From Balaenoptera acutorostrata (taxonomy: Eukaryota; Chordata; Mammalia; Artiodactyla; Balaenopteridae), in the NCBI RefSeq assembly GCF_949987535.1, contig NC_080081.1, forward strand, positions 47,094,973-47,158,972: 64,000 nucleotides of DNA, given 5' to 3'. A model generated the notes under the pieces. The model ran no database searches. It had not been told where the DNA came from and worked only from the letters and a program-made list of their open reading frames with translations. The translations under genes were made by a program, and so were the position numbers. Below are positions 33,537-45,600 of this stretch, piece by piece (position 1 is the first letter of the stretch; every line of letters begins with the position of its first letter).

Positions 33537-36500
33537 ATGGTCATAGGAACATACATATCGATAATTACCTTAAACGTGAATGGATTAAATGCCCCAACCA
33601 AAAGACATAGACTGGCTGAATGGATACAAAAACAAGACCCATATATATGCTGTCTACAAGAGACCCACTTCAGACCTAGGGACACATACAGACTGAAAGT
33701 GAGGGGATGGAAAAAGATATTCCATGCAAATGGAAATCAAAAGAAAGCTGGAGTAGCTATACTCATATCAGATAAAATAGACTTTAAAATAAAGAATGTT
33801 ACAAGAGACAAGGAAGGACACTACATAATGATCCAGGGATCAATCCAAGAAGAAGATATAACAATTATAAATATATATGCACCCAACATAGGAGCACCTC
33901 AATACATAAGGCAACTGCTAACAGCTATAAAAGAGGAAATCGACAGTAACACAATAATAGTGGGGGACTTTAACACCTCACTTACACCAATGGACAGATC
34001 ATCCAAAATGAAAATAAATAAGGAAACAGAAGCTTTAAATGACACAATAGACCAGATAGATTTAATTGATATATATAGGACATTCCATCCAAAAACGGCA
34101 GATTACACGTTCTTCTCAAGTGCACACGGAACATTCTCCAGGATAGATCACATCTTGGGTCACAAATCAAGCCTCAGTAAATTTAAGAAAATTGAAATCA
34201 TATCAAGCATCTTTTCTGACCACAACGCTATGAGATTAGAAATGAATTACAGGGAAAAAAACGTAAAAAAGACAAACACATGGAGGCTAAACAATACGTT
34301 ACTAAATAACCAAGAGATCACTGAAGAAATCAAACAGGAAATAAAAAAATACCTAGAGACAAATGACAATGAAAACACGACGACCCAAAACCTATGGGAT
34401 GCAGCAAAAGCGGTTCTAAGAGGGAAGTTTATAGCTATACAAGCCTACCTAAAGAAACAAGAAAAATCTCAAGTAAACAATCTAACTTTACACCTAAAGA
34501 AACTAGAGAAAGAAGAACAAACAAAACCCAAAGTTAGCAGAAGGAAAGAAATCATAAAGATCAGAGCAGAAATAAATGAAATAGAAACAAAGAAAACAAT
34601 AGCAAAGATCAATAAAACTAAAAGTTGGTTCTTTGAGAAGATAAACAAAATTGATAAGCCATTAGCCAGACTCATCAAGAAAAAGAGGGAGAGGACTCAA
34701 ATCAATAAAATCAGAAATGAAAAAGGAGAAGTTACAACAGACACCGCAGAAATACAAAACATCCTAAGAGACTACTACAAGCAACTTTATGCCAATAAAA
34801 TGGACAACCTGGAAGAAATGGACAAATTCTTAGAAAGGTATAACCTTCCAAGACTGAACCAGGAAGAAACAGAAAATATCAACAGACCAATCACAAGTAA
34901 TGAAATTGAAACTGTGATTAAAAATCTTCCAACAAACAAAAGTCCAGGACCAGATGGCTTCACAGGTGAATTCTATCAAACATTTAGAGAAGAGCTAACA
35001 CCCATCCTTCTCAAACTCTTCCAAAAAATTGCAGAGGAAGGAACTCTCCCAAACTCATTCTATGAGGCCACCATCACCCTGATACCAAAACCAGACAAAG
35101 ACACTACAAAAAAAGAAAATTACAGACCAATATCACTGATGAATATAGATGCAAAAATCCTCAACAAAATACTAGCAAACAGAATCCAACAACACATTAA
35201 AAGGATCATACACCACGATCAAGTGGGATTTATCCCAGGGATGCAAGGATTCTTCAATATACGCAAATCAATCAATGTGATACACCATATTAACAAATTG
35301 AAGAATAAAAACCATATGATCATCTCAATAGATGCAGAAAAAGCTTTTGACAAAATTCAACACCCATTTATGATAAAAACTCTCCAGAAAGTGGGCATAG
35401 AGGGAACCTACCTCAACATAATAAAGGCCATATATGACAAACCCACAGCAAACATCATTCTCAATGGTGAAAAACTGAAAGCATTTCCTCTAAGATCAGG
35501 AACGAGACAAGGATGTCCACTCTCACCACTATTATTCAACATAGTTCTGGAAGTCCTAGCCACGGCAATCAGAGAAGAAAAAGAAATAAAAGGAATACAA
35601 ATTGGAAAAGAAGAAGTAAAACTGTCACTGTTTGCGGATGACATGATACTATACATAGAGAATCCTAAAACTGCCACCAGAAAACTGCTAGAGCTAATTA
35701 ATGAATATGGTGAAGTTGCAGGTTACAAAATTAATGCACAGAAATCTCTTGCATTCCTATACACTAATGATGAAAAATCTGAAAGAGAAATTATGGAAAC
35801 ACTCCCATTTACCATTGCAACAAAAAGAATAAAATACCTAGGAATAAACCTACCTAGGGAGACAAAAGACCTGTATGCAGAAAACTATAAGGCACTGATG
35901 AAAGAAATTAAAGATGATACCAACAGATGGAGAGATATACCATGTTCTTGGATTGGAAGAATCAACATTGTGAAAATGAGTATACTACCCAAAGCAATCT
36001 ACAGATTCAATGCAATCCCTATCAAATTACCGATGGCATTTTTTACGGAGCTAGAACAAATCATCTTAAAATTTGTATGGAGACACAAAAGACCCCGAAT
36101 AGCCAAAGCAGTCTTGAGGCAAAAAAATGGAGCTGGAGGAATCAGACTCCCTGACTTCAGACTATACTACAAAGCTACAGTAATCAAGACAATATGGTAC
36201 TGGCACAAAAACAGAAACATAGATCAATGGAACAAGATAGAAAGCCCAGAGATTAACCCACGCACCTATGGTCAACTAATCTATGACAAAGGAGGCAAAG
36301 ATATACAATGGAGAAAAGACAGTCTCTTCAATAAGTGGTGCTGGGAAAACTGGACAGCCACATGTAAAAGAATGAAATTAGAATACTCCCTAACACCATA
36401 CACAAAAATAAACTCAAAATGGATTAGAGACCTAAATATAAGACTGGACACTATAAAACTCTTAGAGGAAAACATAGGAAGAACACTCTTTGACATAAAT

Positions 36501-37355
36501 CACAGCAAGATCTTTTTCGATCCACCTCCTAGAGTAATGGAAATAAAAACAAAAATAAACAAGTGGGACCTAATGAAACTTCAAAGCTTTTGCACAGCAA
36601 AGGAAACCATAAACAAGACGAAAAGACAACCCTCAGAATGGGAGAAAATATTTGCAAATGAATCAACGGACAAAGGATTAATCTCCAAAATATATAAACA
36701 GCTCATTCAGCTCAATATCAAAGAAACAAACACCCCAATCCAAAAATGGGCAGAAGACCTAAATAGACATTTCTCCAAAGAAGACATACAGACGGCCACG
36801 AAGCACATGAAAAGATGCTCAACATCACTAATTATTAGAGAAATGCAAATCAAAACTACAATGAGGTATCACCTCACTCCTGTTAGAATGGGCATCATCA
36901 GAAAATCTACAAACAACAAATGCTGGAGAGGGTGTGGAGAAAAGGGAACCCTCTTGCACTGTTGGTGGGAATGTAAATTGATACAGCCACTATGGAGAAC
37001 AATATGGAGGTTCCTTAAAAAACTAAAAATAGAATTACCATATGACCCAGCAATCCCACTACTGGGCATATACCCAGAGAAAACCGTAATTCAAAAAGAC
37101 ACGTGCACCCGAATGTTCATTGCAGCACTATTTACAATAGCCAGGTCATGGAAGCAACCTAAATGCCCATCAACAGACGAATGGATAAAGAAGTTGTGGT
37201 ACATATATACAATGGAATATTACTCAGCCATAAAAAGGAACGAAATTGAGCCATTTGTTGAGAAGTGGATGGATCTAGAGACTGTCATACAGAGTGAAGT
37301 AAGTCAGAAAGAGAAAAACAAATATCGTATGTTAATGCATGTATGTAGAACGTAG
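33537..37355 (+). CDS. L1-B ORF2p, endonuclease / reverse transcriptase
   Basis: 1272 aa, uninterrupted, about 16 amino-acid differences from L1-A ORF2p (roughly 98.7% identical by eye). All endonuclease residues, FADD at 699-702 and the C-terminal Cys motif are kept. Where the two differ and L1-C covers the site, L1-B often has the L1-C state (GNQKK, SNTII). It also carries E for D in KKRERT and REEKE, and M in HPFMIK. Its last residues are CRT, not CGT. It could supply enzyme only if transcribed from an outside promoter, because its own 5' UTR is missing. Confidence 0.97.
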   Translation: MVIGTYISIITLNVNGLNAPTKRHRLAEWIQKQDPYICCLQETHFRPRDTYRLKVRGWKKIFHANGNQKKAGVAILISDKIDFKIKNVTRDKEGHYIMIQGSIQEEDITIINIYAPNIGAPQYIRQLLTAIKEEIDSNTIIVGDFNTSLTPMDRSSKMKINKETEALNDTIDQIDLIDIYRTFHPKTADYTFFSSAHGTFSRIDHILGHKSSLSKFKKIEIISSIFSDHNAMRLEMNYREKNVKKTNTWRLNNTLLNNQEITEEIKQEIKKYLETNDNENTTTQNLWDAAKAVLRGKFIAIQAYLKKQEKSQVNNLTLHLKKLEKEEQTKPKVSRRKEIIKIRAEINEIETKKTIAKINKTKSWFFEKINKIDKPLARLIKKKRERTQINKIRNEKGEVTTDTAEIQNILRDYYKQLYANKMDNLEEMDKFLERYNLPRLNQEETENINRPITSNEIETVIKNLPTNKSPGPDGFTGEFYQTFREELTPILLKLFQKIAEEGTLPNSFYEATITLIPKPDKDTTKKENYRPISLMNIDAKILNKILANRIQQHIKRIIHHDQVGFIPGMQGFFNIRKSINVIHHINKLKNKNHMIISIDAEKAFDKIQHPFMIKTLQKVGIEGTYLNIIKAIYDKPTANIILNGEKLKAFPLRSGTRQGCPLSPLLFNIVLEVLATAIREEKEIKGIQIGKEEVKLSLFADDMILYIENPKTATRKLLELINEYGEVAGYKINAQKSLAFLYTNDEKSEREIMETLPFTIATKRIKYLGINLPRETKDLYAENYKALMKEIKDDTNRWRDIPCSWIGRINIVKMSILPKAIYRFNAIPIKLPMAFFTELEQIILKFVWRHKRPRIAKAVLRQKNGAGGIRLPDFRLYYKATVIKTIWYWHKNRNIDQWNKIESPEINPRTYGQLIYDKGGKDIQWRKDSLFNKWCWENWTATCKRMKLEYSLTPYTKINSKWIRDLNIRLDTIKLLEENIGRTLFDINHSKIFFDPPPRVMEIKTKINKWDLMKLQSFCTAKETINKTKRQPSEWEKIFANESTDKGLISKIYKQLIQLNIKETNTPIQKWAEDLNRHFSKEDIQTATKHMKRCSTSLIIREMQIKTTMRYHLTPVRMGIIRKSTNNKCWRGCGEKGTLLHCWWECKLIQPLWRTIWRFLKKLKIELPYDPAIPLLGIYPEKTVIQKDTCTRMFIAALFTIARSWKQPKCPSTDEWIKKLWYIYTMEYYSAIKRNEIEPFVEKWMDLETVIQSEVSQKEKNKYRMLMHVCRT

Positions 37356-37566
37356 AAAAATGGTACAGATGAGCCAGTTTGCAGGGCAGAAGTTGAGACA
37401 CAGATGTAGAGAATGGACATATGGACACCAAGGGGGGAAAACTGCGATGAGGTGGGGATGGTGATGTGCTGAATTGGGCGATTGGGATTGACATGTATAC
37501 ACTGATGTGTATAAAACTGATGCCTAATAAGAACCTGCAGTATAAAAAAACAAACAAAACAACTAA
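37356..37566 (+). other. L1-B core 3' UTR
   Basis: Same as in L1-A with minor changes, including the G-rich run near 37432 and the A-rich, AATAAA-lacking stretch (37543-37563). Confidence 0.7.
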
Positions 37567-37582
37567 TACTAAACTTTCATTG

Positions 37583-38470
37583 GGTTATTTGTATGGAAAT
37601 ATGTTAATATAAATGTTTCAGACATTACATGAAATTTCTAAAAATCTTATATTTGTATTTGTATGGAAATATGTATGGAAATATGTTAATATAAATGTTT
37701 CAGACATTACATGAAATTTCTAAAAATCTTATATTTGTATTTGTATGGAAATATGTATGGAGATATGTTAATATAAATGTTTCAGACATTACATGAAATT
37801 TCTAAAAATCTTATATTTGTATTTGTATGGAAATATGTATGGAGATATGTTAATATAAATGTTTCAGACATTACATGAAATTTCTAAAAATCTTATATTT
37901 GTATTTGTATGGAAATATGTATGGAGATATGTTAATATAAATGTTTCAGACATTACATGAAATTTCTAAAAATCTTATATTTGTATTTGTATGGAAATAT
38001 GTATGGAGATATGTTAATATAAATGTTTCAGACATTACATGAAATTTCTAAAAATCTTATATTTGTATTTGTATGGAAATATGTATGGAAATATGTTAAT
38101 ATAAATGTTTCAGACAGTACATGAAATTTCTAAAAATCTTATATTTGTATTTGTATGGAAATATGTATGGAAATATGTTAATATAAATGTTTCAGACAGT
38201 ACATGAAATTTCTAAAAATCTTATATTTGTATTTGTATGGAAATATGTATGGAAATATGTTAATATAAATGTTTCAGACATTACATGAAATTTCTAAAAA
38301 TCTTATATTTGTATTTGTATGGAAATATGTATGGAAATATGTTAATATAAATGTTTCAGACATTACATGAAATTTCTAAAAATCTTATATTTGTATTTGT
38401 ATGGAAATATGTATGGAAATATGTTAATATAAATGTTTCAGACATTACAGGAAACGTCTAAAAATCTTAT
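37583..38470 (+). repeat. 82-bp tandem repeat, 11 copies (L1-B)
   Basis: The anchor 'gaca(t/g)tacatg' starts at 37621, 37703, 37785, 37867, 37949, 38031, 38113, 38195, 38277, 38359 and 38441, every step exactly 82 bp. Copies 3-6 share a private 'ggagatatg' variant and copies 7-8 share 'cagacagtac', so neighbouring copies are the most alike. The edge copies match those of L1-A. Confidence 0.97.
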
Positions 38471-39113
38471 ATGTTCTGGTATAATGTTATAAGTAATAAT
38501 CCTAGTTATTACTTTAAAATGTATATCTCAGAAATAACTAATTTTCTTGTCAACTGCATTATTATGAACTTTCATCAAATCTTTAACCATGGTCATTTTT
38601 AAGTCTTTTGTCATTTACAGACAGTTCTGGGTGTACTCTGATGATTTTGCAAATATGTTCCTATAAAAGAGTTTCATCTTCAAGAAATTCATGGAAAAGA
38701 CTCTGACAAGTACAGGTTTCTGGTAACTGACTGTACTGCTGAACTGAATGAATAAGCATTTTCAGAACTCTAATGAAAAACTGATGAACTCATAAAAGTG
38801 CTAACAAAAGATCAAGATGAAAAAAAAATTAATTACATGGGACTGAGTGAACTGATGAGGATGAGTATAATTTTTGTGACTTTCTGTCTGAATTAAAAAA
38901 AAAAAAATCCCACAAGGACTCAGAGGCAAAGAATATACAAATCAATTTTCACTGCAAAGTAAAGGAGCTGTTACAGTGGAGGATTACTGGACTGAATGTC
39001 AATGTTATGACATAGTATAAGTGTGTTTCATGTTTGGTAATTGCAATCATTGTTGCTTTTGTTGTGGTCATCCATGTACAATGCTTGGTGTCAGTCTATC
39101 TATCTCTTGTAAA

Positions 39114-39119
39114 AATAAA
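39114..39119 (+). terminator. Polyadenylation signal of L1-B
   Basis: AATAAA 19 bp before the genomic poly(A) at 39139, in the same context as in L1-A. Confidence 0.85.
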
Positions 39120-39138
39120 ATACAGTGTGTGTGTGTGG

Positions 39139-39164
<26 letters not shown>

Positions 39165-39169
<5 letters not shown>

Positions 39170-39179
39170 AAATGTGGTA
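39165..39179 (+). repeat. Target-site duplication, 3' copy (L1-B)
   Basis: Exact copy of 32433-32447, overlapping the end of the A-run. Confidence 0.95.
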
Positions 39180-39194
39180 AATATATATAATATT

Positions 39195-39243
<49 letters not shown>

Positions 39244-39776
39244 GGAATATGATTCAGCCATTTAAAAAAAGGAAATCTTGCCATTTGTGGCAATATGGAT
39301 GGACATTGAGGGTATCATGCTAAGTGAAATAAGTCGGATATTGAGAAGCAAATGCCATATGATCTTACTTATACGTGGAACCTAAAAAAAAAAAAAAAAT
39401 CAAGCTCATAGATACAGAGAACAGATTGGTGATTGCCAGAGGTGAGTCAAAATGGGTGAAGGAGGTCAAATGTACAAACTTCCAGTTGTAAAATAACTGA
39501 GTCCTGGAGATGTAATATGCAGCATGATGACTATAGTTAATAATACTGTATTGTATTTTTGGAAGTTGCTAAGAGAGTAGATCCTAAAAGTTCTTATCAC
39601 AAGAAAAAAAGTTGTAACTGTGGGTAGTGATGGATATTAACTAGACTTGTGGTGATCATTGGCAATACATATATACAAATATCGAATCATTATGTTGTAC
39701 AATTAAACTTAATATAATGTTATATGTCTATTACACTTCTATTTTAAAATGATAATAATATATATATTAAAAAAGG
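39180..39776 (+). mobile_element. Ancient L1 3' end, 3' half
   Basis: Continues the element interrupted at 32447: (AT)n, then 'aatggaatatgattcagcca' and 'gacattgagggtatcatgct' (last ORF2 codons), then a degenerate 3' UTR ending in an A-rich tail near 39776. Confidence 0.85.
39199..39241. repeat. (AT)n microsatellite
   Basis: About 43 bp of uninterrupted AT, grown from the 'tacatatatacaatgg' segment of the ancient L1. Confidence 0.95.
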
Positions 39777-39790
39777 AAAACTTAGTAATG

Positions 39791-40411
39791 TGTGGTTTAC
39801 TTATGGATCAAAAGAAAAACTTTCCATGAAAATAAAAGGAACTGGTGTTTCATCTCTAATTCTCCCCTCAATAATCTCTGACTACAACAGAGTTGCTATG
39901 GCCTTATTAAGCATCTAGCAGCATTATTCTAAGGCATTGCATCTTTTGATGCTAAGAGCTTATAGGTCCTAACTACCTACTTAACTACCTATTTCTTTCC
40001 TGGAGGTTTATTGGGAACTCCCATGAAAAAACTGCAGCAGAGTCCCCTTCCAAACTCTGCTCCTTTATGACATGTCTCTTCCAAACAACAAAACAAGCAC
40101 TTTACCCAAAGCACTGAAGATTTGGAAAATGGATTGCAGCTGTCGTTTTCCTTGAGTAGACCAAAAGTCAAGTTCCAAATGTAATAATGTGTTTGCAAAA
40201 ACAGTAAAAGTGGCACCAACATTCATAAAACATGGGACGTTGATGATTGGAAGAATTCTCTTCTATCACAGAATTTGTGTTCTACTACAAATACATCAAG
40301 TTTTGGGTGGACATTCCAAAGGTGAGGAGATCTATGACTGCAGGACAGATTGCTTGGACTCGTATATTATGGCTGGAACCATCCTCTCATTTTTCCTCCA
40401 AATTCTCTCTA
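39791..40411. other. Non-coding unique sequence
   Basis: No recognised gene or repeat. Confidence 0.5.
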
Positions 40412-40590
40412 CAGTACTACTTTTCAAACTTTAGTGTGTTTACTAATTGCCAGGGAATCATGTTGACATACAAATTCGACTCAATAAGTCTGAGGCTAGG
40501 CCTGAGTTTGTAATTCTAGCAAGATCCCAGGTGATGCTGATGCTGCCTGCCCTCAGACCACACTTTGAGTAGAAAGTAACTGAAGTACTG
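40412..40590 (+). repeat. MER5A-like hAT DNA transposon remnant
   Basis: Begins 'cagtactacttttcaaactt', passes through 'ggtgatgctgatgctgcctg' and 'cacactttgagtagaaagta', and ends 'gaagtactg', matching the MER5A layout with cagtac/gtactg ends. The 8-bp TSD is not clear. Non-autonomous and inactive. Confidence 0.75.
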
Positions 40591-42366
40591 CAGAGTTAGC
40601 ACACAAAGAACTTTGGAAATTTTTCTCTGGAGTTCGTAACCACATTGTGATATCTAAGTACAGAATGTCTGTCCCACAAGGTCTTCTGAAGGTAATCTGA
40701 AAAGTTTATGAACTAAAAGAAAAATTTCACAAAATGTTTTTCAGAGCCATAGATTGTTATTGTCATTAATTTAGCATGATTAAGTAGATTCTAAGGGCAG
40801 AAATTAGGTAATAGGCTCAAAATGTAATTGTGATATATCCACATTCCAATTATTCCCTCTGCTGCTACTGACAATTTAAAATCTATAATAAAAAAGTAAT
40901 TTAGAATGTGCATGAAAGAATTTCAAGACACAATCCAATGGAACCAGAATTTTTTCTACAAGAAAATATCCAGTACTTCTAGGAAGCCACTCTGCACACA
41001 GAGGGCTCTTCAGGGCCATCAGAGCCACTCACAAAGCAAGTGGAATAAAATGCAGCAGAAATCACGGCACACAGGAAGTGACACACAGCAGAATCTGTGG
41101 GTGACTTGCATTTGCTTTGACTGCCACTTTCAATCTGCCCTCACCTTTGTTCCTGCCTTGGCATTCTTGTTCCTGATTCTGAATTCACCCCTGTTTGCAT
41201 GACAACTTCAGAGGATATTTCTTAGAGTTCTATTGGTGATTATGCAAACTTGGATTTGGGATGAGAAAGGTGAAACAGATGTGTGGGAATTTTCTTCTAC
41301 AGGTATATTTTCTCCTTTTGTTGAGACATTCAAACTGAGAGCACAGCACTGATCAAAATGTACATAGTGGGTGTTTTTAGATCAAAATGTATCATGAATC
41401 AAAAAGTAACTTTGTACTGGCAATGAAACCCAGCCAGATGGATGCCCTAATGTATTAATGTTACTTCCCTGCATAAGATGAAGTGGTTAAGCCAATAGTA
41501 TAGATCCTGCTTCCTCTGCCATGGCCTTAGGACAAAAATAAGCCCCACACAGTCTAACAGAACAGCCTCAAGGGAAAGAGGTTAGAGAGAGGCTGACCTG
41601 CTTTGAAGTACAAAAGTGAAGTGGGGAGTTCTTATACAACATCATATCCCTGGTCAGTTACCATAATCCTTGCCAGTCTGTTCAGTTAACCCCCAGATTC
41701 ATCAGTCTAGGAAAAACAAGGATAATTTTCCCAGCATCGCCTCAATTCTAACACTGAATCTCCACATCCTGGAAACCCCCTTGTCCTGGGGAAAACAAGA
41801 CAATTGTTCATCCTAGCCCCGAATTCTAATTCTACTCCTCTGGTCTACCTATGATGTAAGACACCTGTGCAGCTAAGCTATGGTTCAGAAGGTGCAATCG
41901 AAGCCACAGTTCCCAGGGGTAAATACACCTATACCCATGAGTCTATTCTGCTCTAGTGAGTGAACTGGAAGCAGAAGAGTGGCTGATGACATAGGCTATT
42001 ACTTTTTTTGCATGCATCATATAAGTGGCATTTGTCTTATGCCCTGCGTGAGAATGCTGAATGCAGTCAAACCATGAGGTGACATATGGAGAATTGAGAT
42101 AGTTACAAATGACTGAAGTTGATCCATGGGAAGTACTCTATAGCATACCCATTCTTGACATGACTTGCTTTGACATTCTGACTTCAACCGACCCTGCCTC
42201 ATACACTGCCATAACCAGTCTCGACATGCCTGTTGACCTGACAGTCCCCCTCATCTGCACCAAGTTCCCAGCTCATCTCCAGCTTTCCCAGACTTTTGAT
42301 CTTATCTCTAGGGACCATTAATGGCAGAGTCTATCATCACCCACGAAGGACTACTAAGTCCTAACG
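40591..42366. other. Non-coding unique sequence
   Basis: Nothing recognised. A 98-codon frame at 40906-41202 has no known motif. Confidence 0.5.
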
Positions 42367-42378
42367 AAAGTAACTTAC

Positions 42379-42673
42379 TTCTACACGGGGAGGGGGACGG
42401 GTAAGCTGGGATGAACTGAGAGAGTAGCATGGACATATATACACTACCAAATGTAAAATAGATAGCTAGTGGGAAGCAGCCGCATAGCACAGGGAGATCA
42501 GCTCGGTGCTTTGTGTCCACCTAGAGGGGTGGGATAGGAAGGGTGGGAGGGAGATGCAAGAGGGAGGAGATATGGGGATGTATGTATATGTATAGCTGAT
42601 TCACTTTGTTATACAGCAGAAACTAACACAACAATGTAAAGCAATTATACTCTAATAAAGATGTTAAAAAAAA
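42379..42673 (+). mobile_element. Severely 5'-truncated L1 (3' UTR only)
   Basis: About 295 bp of L1 3' UTR of the L1-C type (gggtaagctgggatgaactg, then 'gtatatgtatagctgattca', then 'ctctaataaagatgttaaaa') with a poly(A). A 12-bp TSD, aaagtaacttac, lies at 42367-42378 and 42674-42685. A standard dead-on-arrival insertion. Confidence 0.95.
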
Positions 42674-42685
42674 AAAGTAACTTAC

Positions 42686-44589
42686 CTCTGAAGAATAGAG
42701 ACTGTACGTGAGAAAATATTAAAAATGAAACTTAGAGGATTCATTGAATTATAAACTATGTTGCAAAGGATTACATTGAAGGGGAGGAGGAACACAGTGT
42801 AAGAGGTGTAGGTTTTACTAGAAGCCTGTCCATTTCTCACTAGACTCACAAGGATGGCATTCTTCTTTCACACATTCAGCTAATGTTTATTTAGTCTCAT
42901 GCTGGTCAAGGAGTTGTATCCCCTGTTTATGGTGCTGTGGTGGGAGGTACAGTTAGAAAAATATACCATGGAAGATTTTACTATAAAAATTAATGAGATG
43001 CCTCAGTAGGAAAGAGGGGCTATAACATTCTCATACTTACAAAGCTCCTAAGAAACAATCTGGAATACTCCTTTACTGAGAATTCTAAGTACCAAACTAA
43101 AAGGCTTAAACCATATCCTCTGTGTCATCCCTAAACATACCCTAGCCTTTGAGAGTCCTCTCTCTGTATTCCAGACATTTGGGTCATGCCACAAGGGACC
43201 CTGGGCTAAATATCTGCTCTTAACATAAATCTGAGCATCCAGTTTGACCTAAGAAATGTTGGTCCTCATTTCCATAAATGATGATTCCACCATAAAATGG
43301 TTAAAAAAAATGATAGAAGACATAATTCTAATCAAGCCATTTTCCTCTTTGGAAAAATGTTTAATTGTGAAAAATTGCTGACCTGTCCTTTCTGGATGAC
43401 CATGTGTTGATATTAACTTGTCAAACCCCAGGGATTAGCTCATTTAATTTTTTTTGAACGTTGTTATTTCTCCTGAAGTCCCTACACACCTACAACTTTG
43501 CACTCCTACCTGAAGTCTCTTTCCTTGGGAGCCTGACCATCATGCTAGGTTGAGTGATAACAGATGGCTGTGCGGTGCTGTGAACTAGCTTGGACCAGTG
43601 ATCATATTTTATTCCAATCCACCCCTCTCAGCTCTTCCAAGCACACACATACTTGCTCCATAACTCACTCAGCCAAATCCTGATAGAGCACTTCCTTTTC
43701 ACTCCCTGCCACTATGTTCCATTCACAAAGAGAGTCATACATTGAAAAGAAATAATTCACTTTCTGCAGAATAATTCTGAGCCTCATGGTACTGGGCCAG
43801 TGGCTGGCTGTTTTCCATTTCAGCTTGCCTCCTGCTTGCCTCTCCAATTCACTGGATTAGTCCCAGACAGCACAAGATGCCAAGTGAGCCCTGCTCAGGT
43901 GGCTCTAACTTTATATCAGGCAAGAGGACCCCAGGGCTTCTAATTATGCTGATGGCACCAAAGTACCCTGGCTTCTTAAGTGGGAGATCCTGAATAATAC
44001 AATTCATTTTTCATTTCAAAATGACCACAGAATCCTTTAACTGGATACCAACCTGTTGCAGCAACAGAAAATTTTATTCTTAAGCATAATACAAGACTTC
44101 TAAAGGTTGAAGAAATTATCATCATCATTTTCATCAATTGGCATCCCAAAGAGGTCCCATAAGGCTGCCTTGCTGATGGCCTCTCTAATAGGTGAAGCAA
44201 AGCTATAGCAAGTGCCTCTTGGCACTTAAAGGTGCTCTCACTGCTCAAGATGGATCTGCCTTATACAAAATTTTATGCTATAGTGAGCCCCCTGTGTGTT
44301 TAATGATGTGTTTGCCCTGCATTGACCAATTAGGAAGGAAATAACATATTTCAGGGAAAAAAAAAACCCTACTTGACTCCTTAAGAGCTTATTTTATGAC
44401 ATAAAAAATGGATATGCAGAAAACAAACTAACAAGACAAAGTCCTACGATATTTTAACCTTCTTCTTGAGTTTTGTAGCAATTTTCTTTGACTCTGTGCT
44501 TTGTGTTTTCCAACTGAGCATTTAAGAGCATTCAAGATTGACTTTAAAATACCTGCATATTACATAAAACCTGATACACCTGCTTTTGG
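42686..44589. other. Non-coding unique sequence
   Basis: No gene or clear repeat recognised. Confidence 0.5.
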
Positions 44590-44590
44590 G

Positions 44591-44621
<31 letters not shown>

Positions 44622-44645
44622 CATGCACGTGTGCATGCACGCATG
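44590..44645. repeat. (GT)n with alternating GC-rich end
   Basis: A GT run followed by gcgtgcatgcacgtgtgcatgcac-like alternating purine-pyrimidine DNA. Such tracts favour Z-DNA. Confidence 0.9.
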
Positions 44646-44744
44646 TGTTGTAGGGCTAAGAATCTTAACACTATACCCAAGACCAAACAAGAGTTATATT
44701 AATCTCTGTCTTTTTATTCTGAAGATGTTGGATAAGATATAAGG

Positions 44745-44969
44745 CAGGGGTCCCCAACCCCTAGGCCGTGGACCAGTAGCAGTCTGCGGCCTGTTAGGAA
44801 CTGGGCCGCACAGCAGGAGATGAGCAGCGGGCAAGCGAGCGAAGCTTCATCTGCCGCTCTCCATCGCTCCTCATCACTCGCATTCCCGCCTGAACCCTCC
44901 CCCAACTTCCTTGGAAATATTGCCTTCCACGAAACTGGTCCCTGGTGCCAAAAAGGTTGAGGACCACTG
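44745..44969 (+). mobile_element. MER1-like hAT-Charlie non-autonomous DNA transposon
   Basis: 225 bp with inverted ends caggggtccccaac and cagtggtcctcaac (reverse complement of the right end; 12 of 14 match) and a perfect 8-bp TSD, atataagg, at 44737-44744 and 44970-44977. An 8-bp TSD is the hAT signature. The interior (cctgttaggaactgggccgc) is the familiar G+C-rich MER1-type sequence. The copy appears internally deleted. No transposase. The exact subfamily is from recall. Confidence 0.9.
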
Positions 44970-45174
44970 ATATAAGGGATATATTTTATTCCAATGCACT
45001 TGAAGCAAACATAAGAATAGCAAAGCACTTGTATGCTGAATTGATATATTGCTTCTAATTTTAAAATTAGGATATAATATTCTCCCATTTATATTTTAAA
45101 ACAAAAACCATGCAATTATTCATTTTAAATATATAAATCTTGTAACCACTTAAAAATGCATCACATATTTTCAG

Positions 45175-45425
45175 AAAGGCAGTAGAGTGTCATAGTCAGG
45201 AACATGAAGATGGGAGTCAGACAAAGAAGGGTTAGAATCCTATCCTGGTAACTTAGTAACTTTGTGAACTGGGGCAAGTTTTTTAACCTCTTTGGGTCCC
45301 ATTTACCTCATCTTTCAAGTGATAACAATAACATCTGCCCCACTGATGTTGTGAGGACTAAGAAAATAAACCACTCAACATAGTAGTTGGCACATATTAC
45401 ATGTGTAATAAAAAGATATAAATTC
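45175..45425 (+). repeat. MIR SINE
   Basis: A fairly complete MIR: 'ggcagtagagtgtcatagtc', 'gggttagaatcctatcctgg', 'aactggggcaagttttttaa', 'gatgttgtgaggactaagaa', 'tagttggcacatattacatg'. Confidence 0.8.
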
Positions 45426-45499
45426 GTCAAAAAGTTCACAACATTTTTATAATTATTTAATAAGATTTCAAATGTGTAGCTGGCATCAAAAAATATTTT

Positions 45500-45600
45500 A
45501 ATGACATTAATGGACATTTATTGAGAACCTACTGTGTTCCACATACTATTCTAATCATGGGAACTATAAAGAAAAATGCAAGCTGCTTGTTCTCAATAAA
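45500..45600. repeat. Ancient interspersed repeat, family unassigned
   Basis: 'ggacatttattgagaaccta' and 'ctgtgttccacatactattc' match common ancient repeat wording also seen near 14340. Confidence 0.4.

Larger units (their letters stand above)
37567..39138 (+). other. Shared 3' extension of L1-B
   Basis: Same extension as L1-A but about 1.57 kb long because the 82-bp array has 11 copies. The single-copy part after 38470 is almost identical to L1-A 11620-12288. It ends in AATAAA (39114-39119) and the GT run, then poly(A). Confidence 0.8.
32448..39164 (+). mobile_element. L1-B: young L1, slightly 5'-truncated, sister of L1-A
   Basis: Starts at the equivalent of L1-A position 6255 (after one extra G at 32448), only about 124 bp before ORF1, so it lacks almost all of the 5' UTR promoter. 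From there to the poly(A) it is collinear with L1-A. The lengths (6690 versus 6034 bp) differ by 656, exactly eight 82-bp repeat units. It has a perfect 15-bp TSD. ORF2 is intact and ORF1 has one nonsense codon. It has its own TSD, so it is an independent insertion and not a segmental duplication of L1-A. Confidence 0.97.

Noticed and set aside
37583..38470. CRISPR-like array
   Set aside because: The repeats are contiguous 82-bp copies with no unique spacers, inside a mammalian L1. It is a minisatellite.
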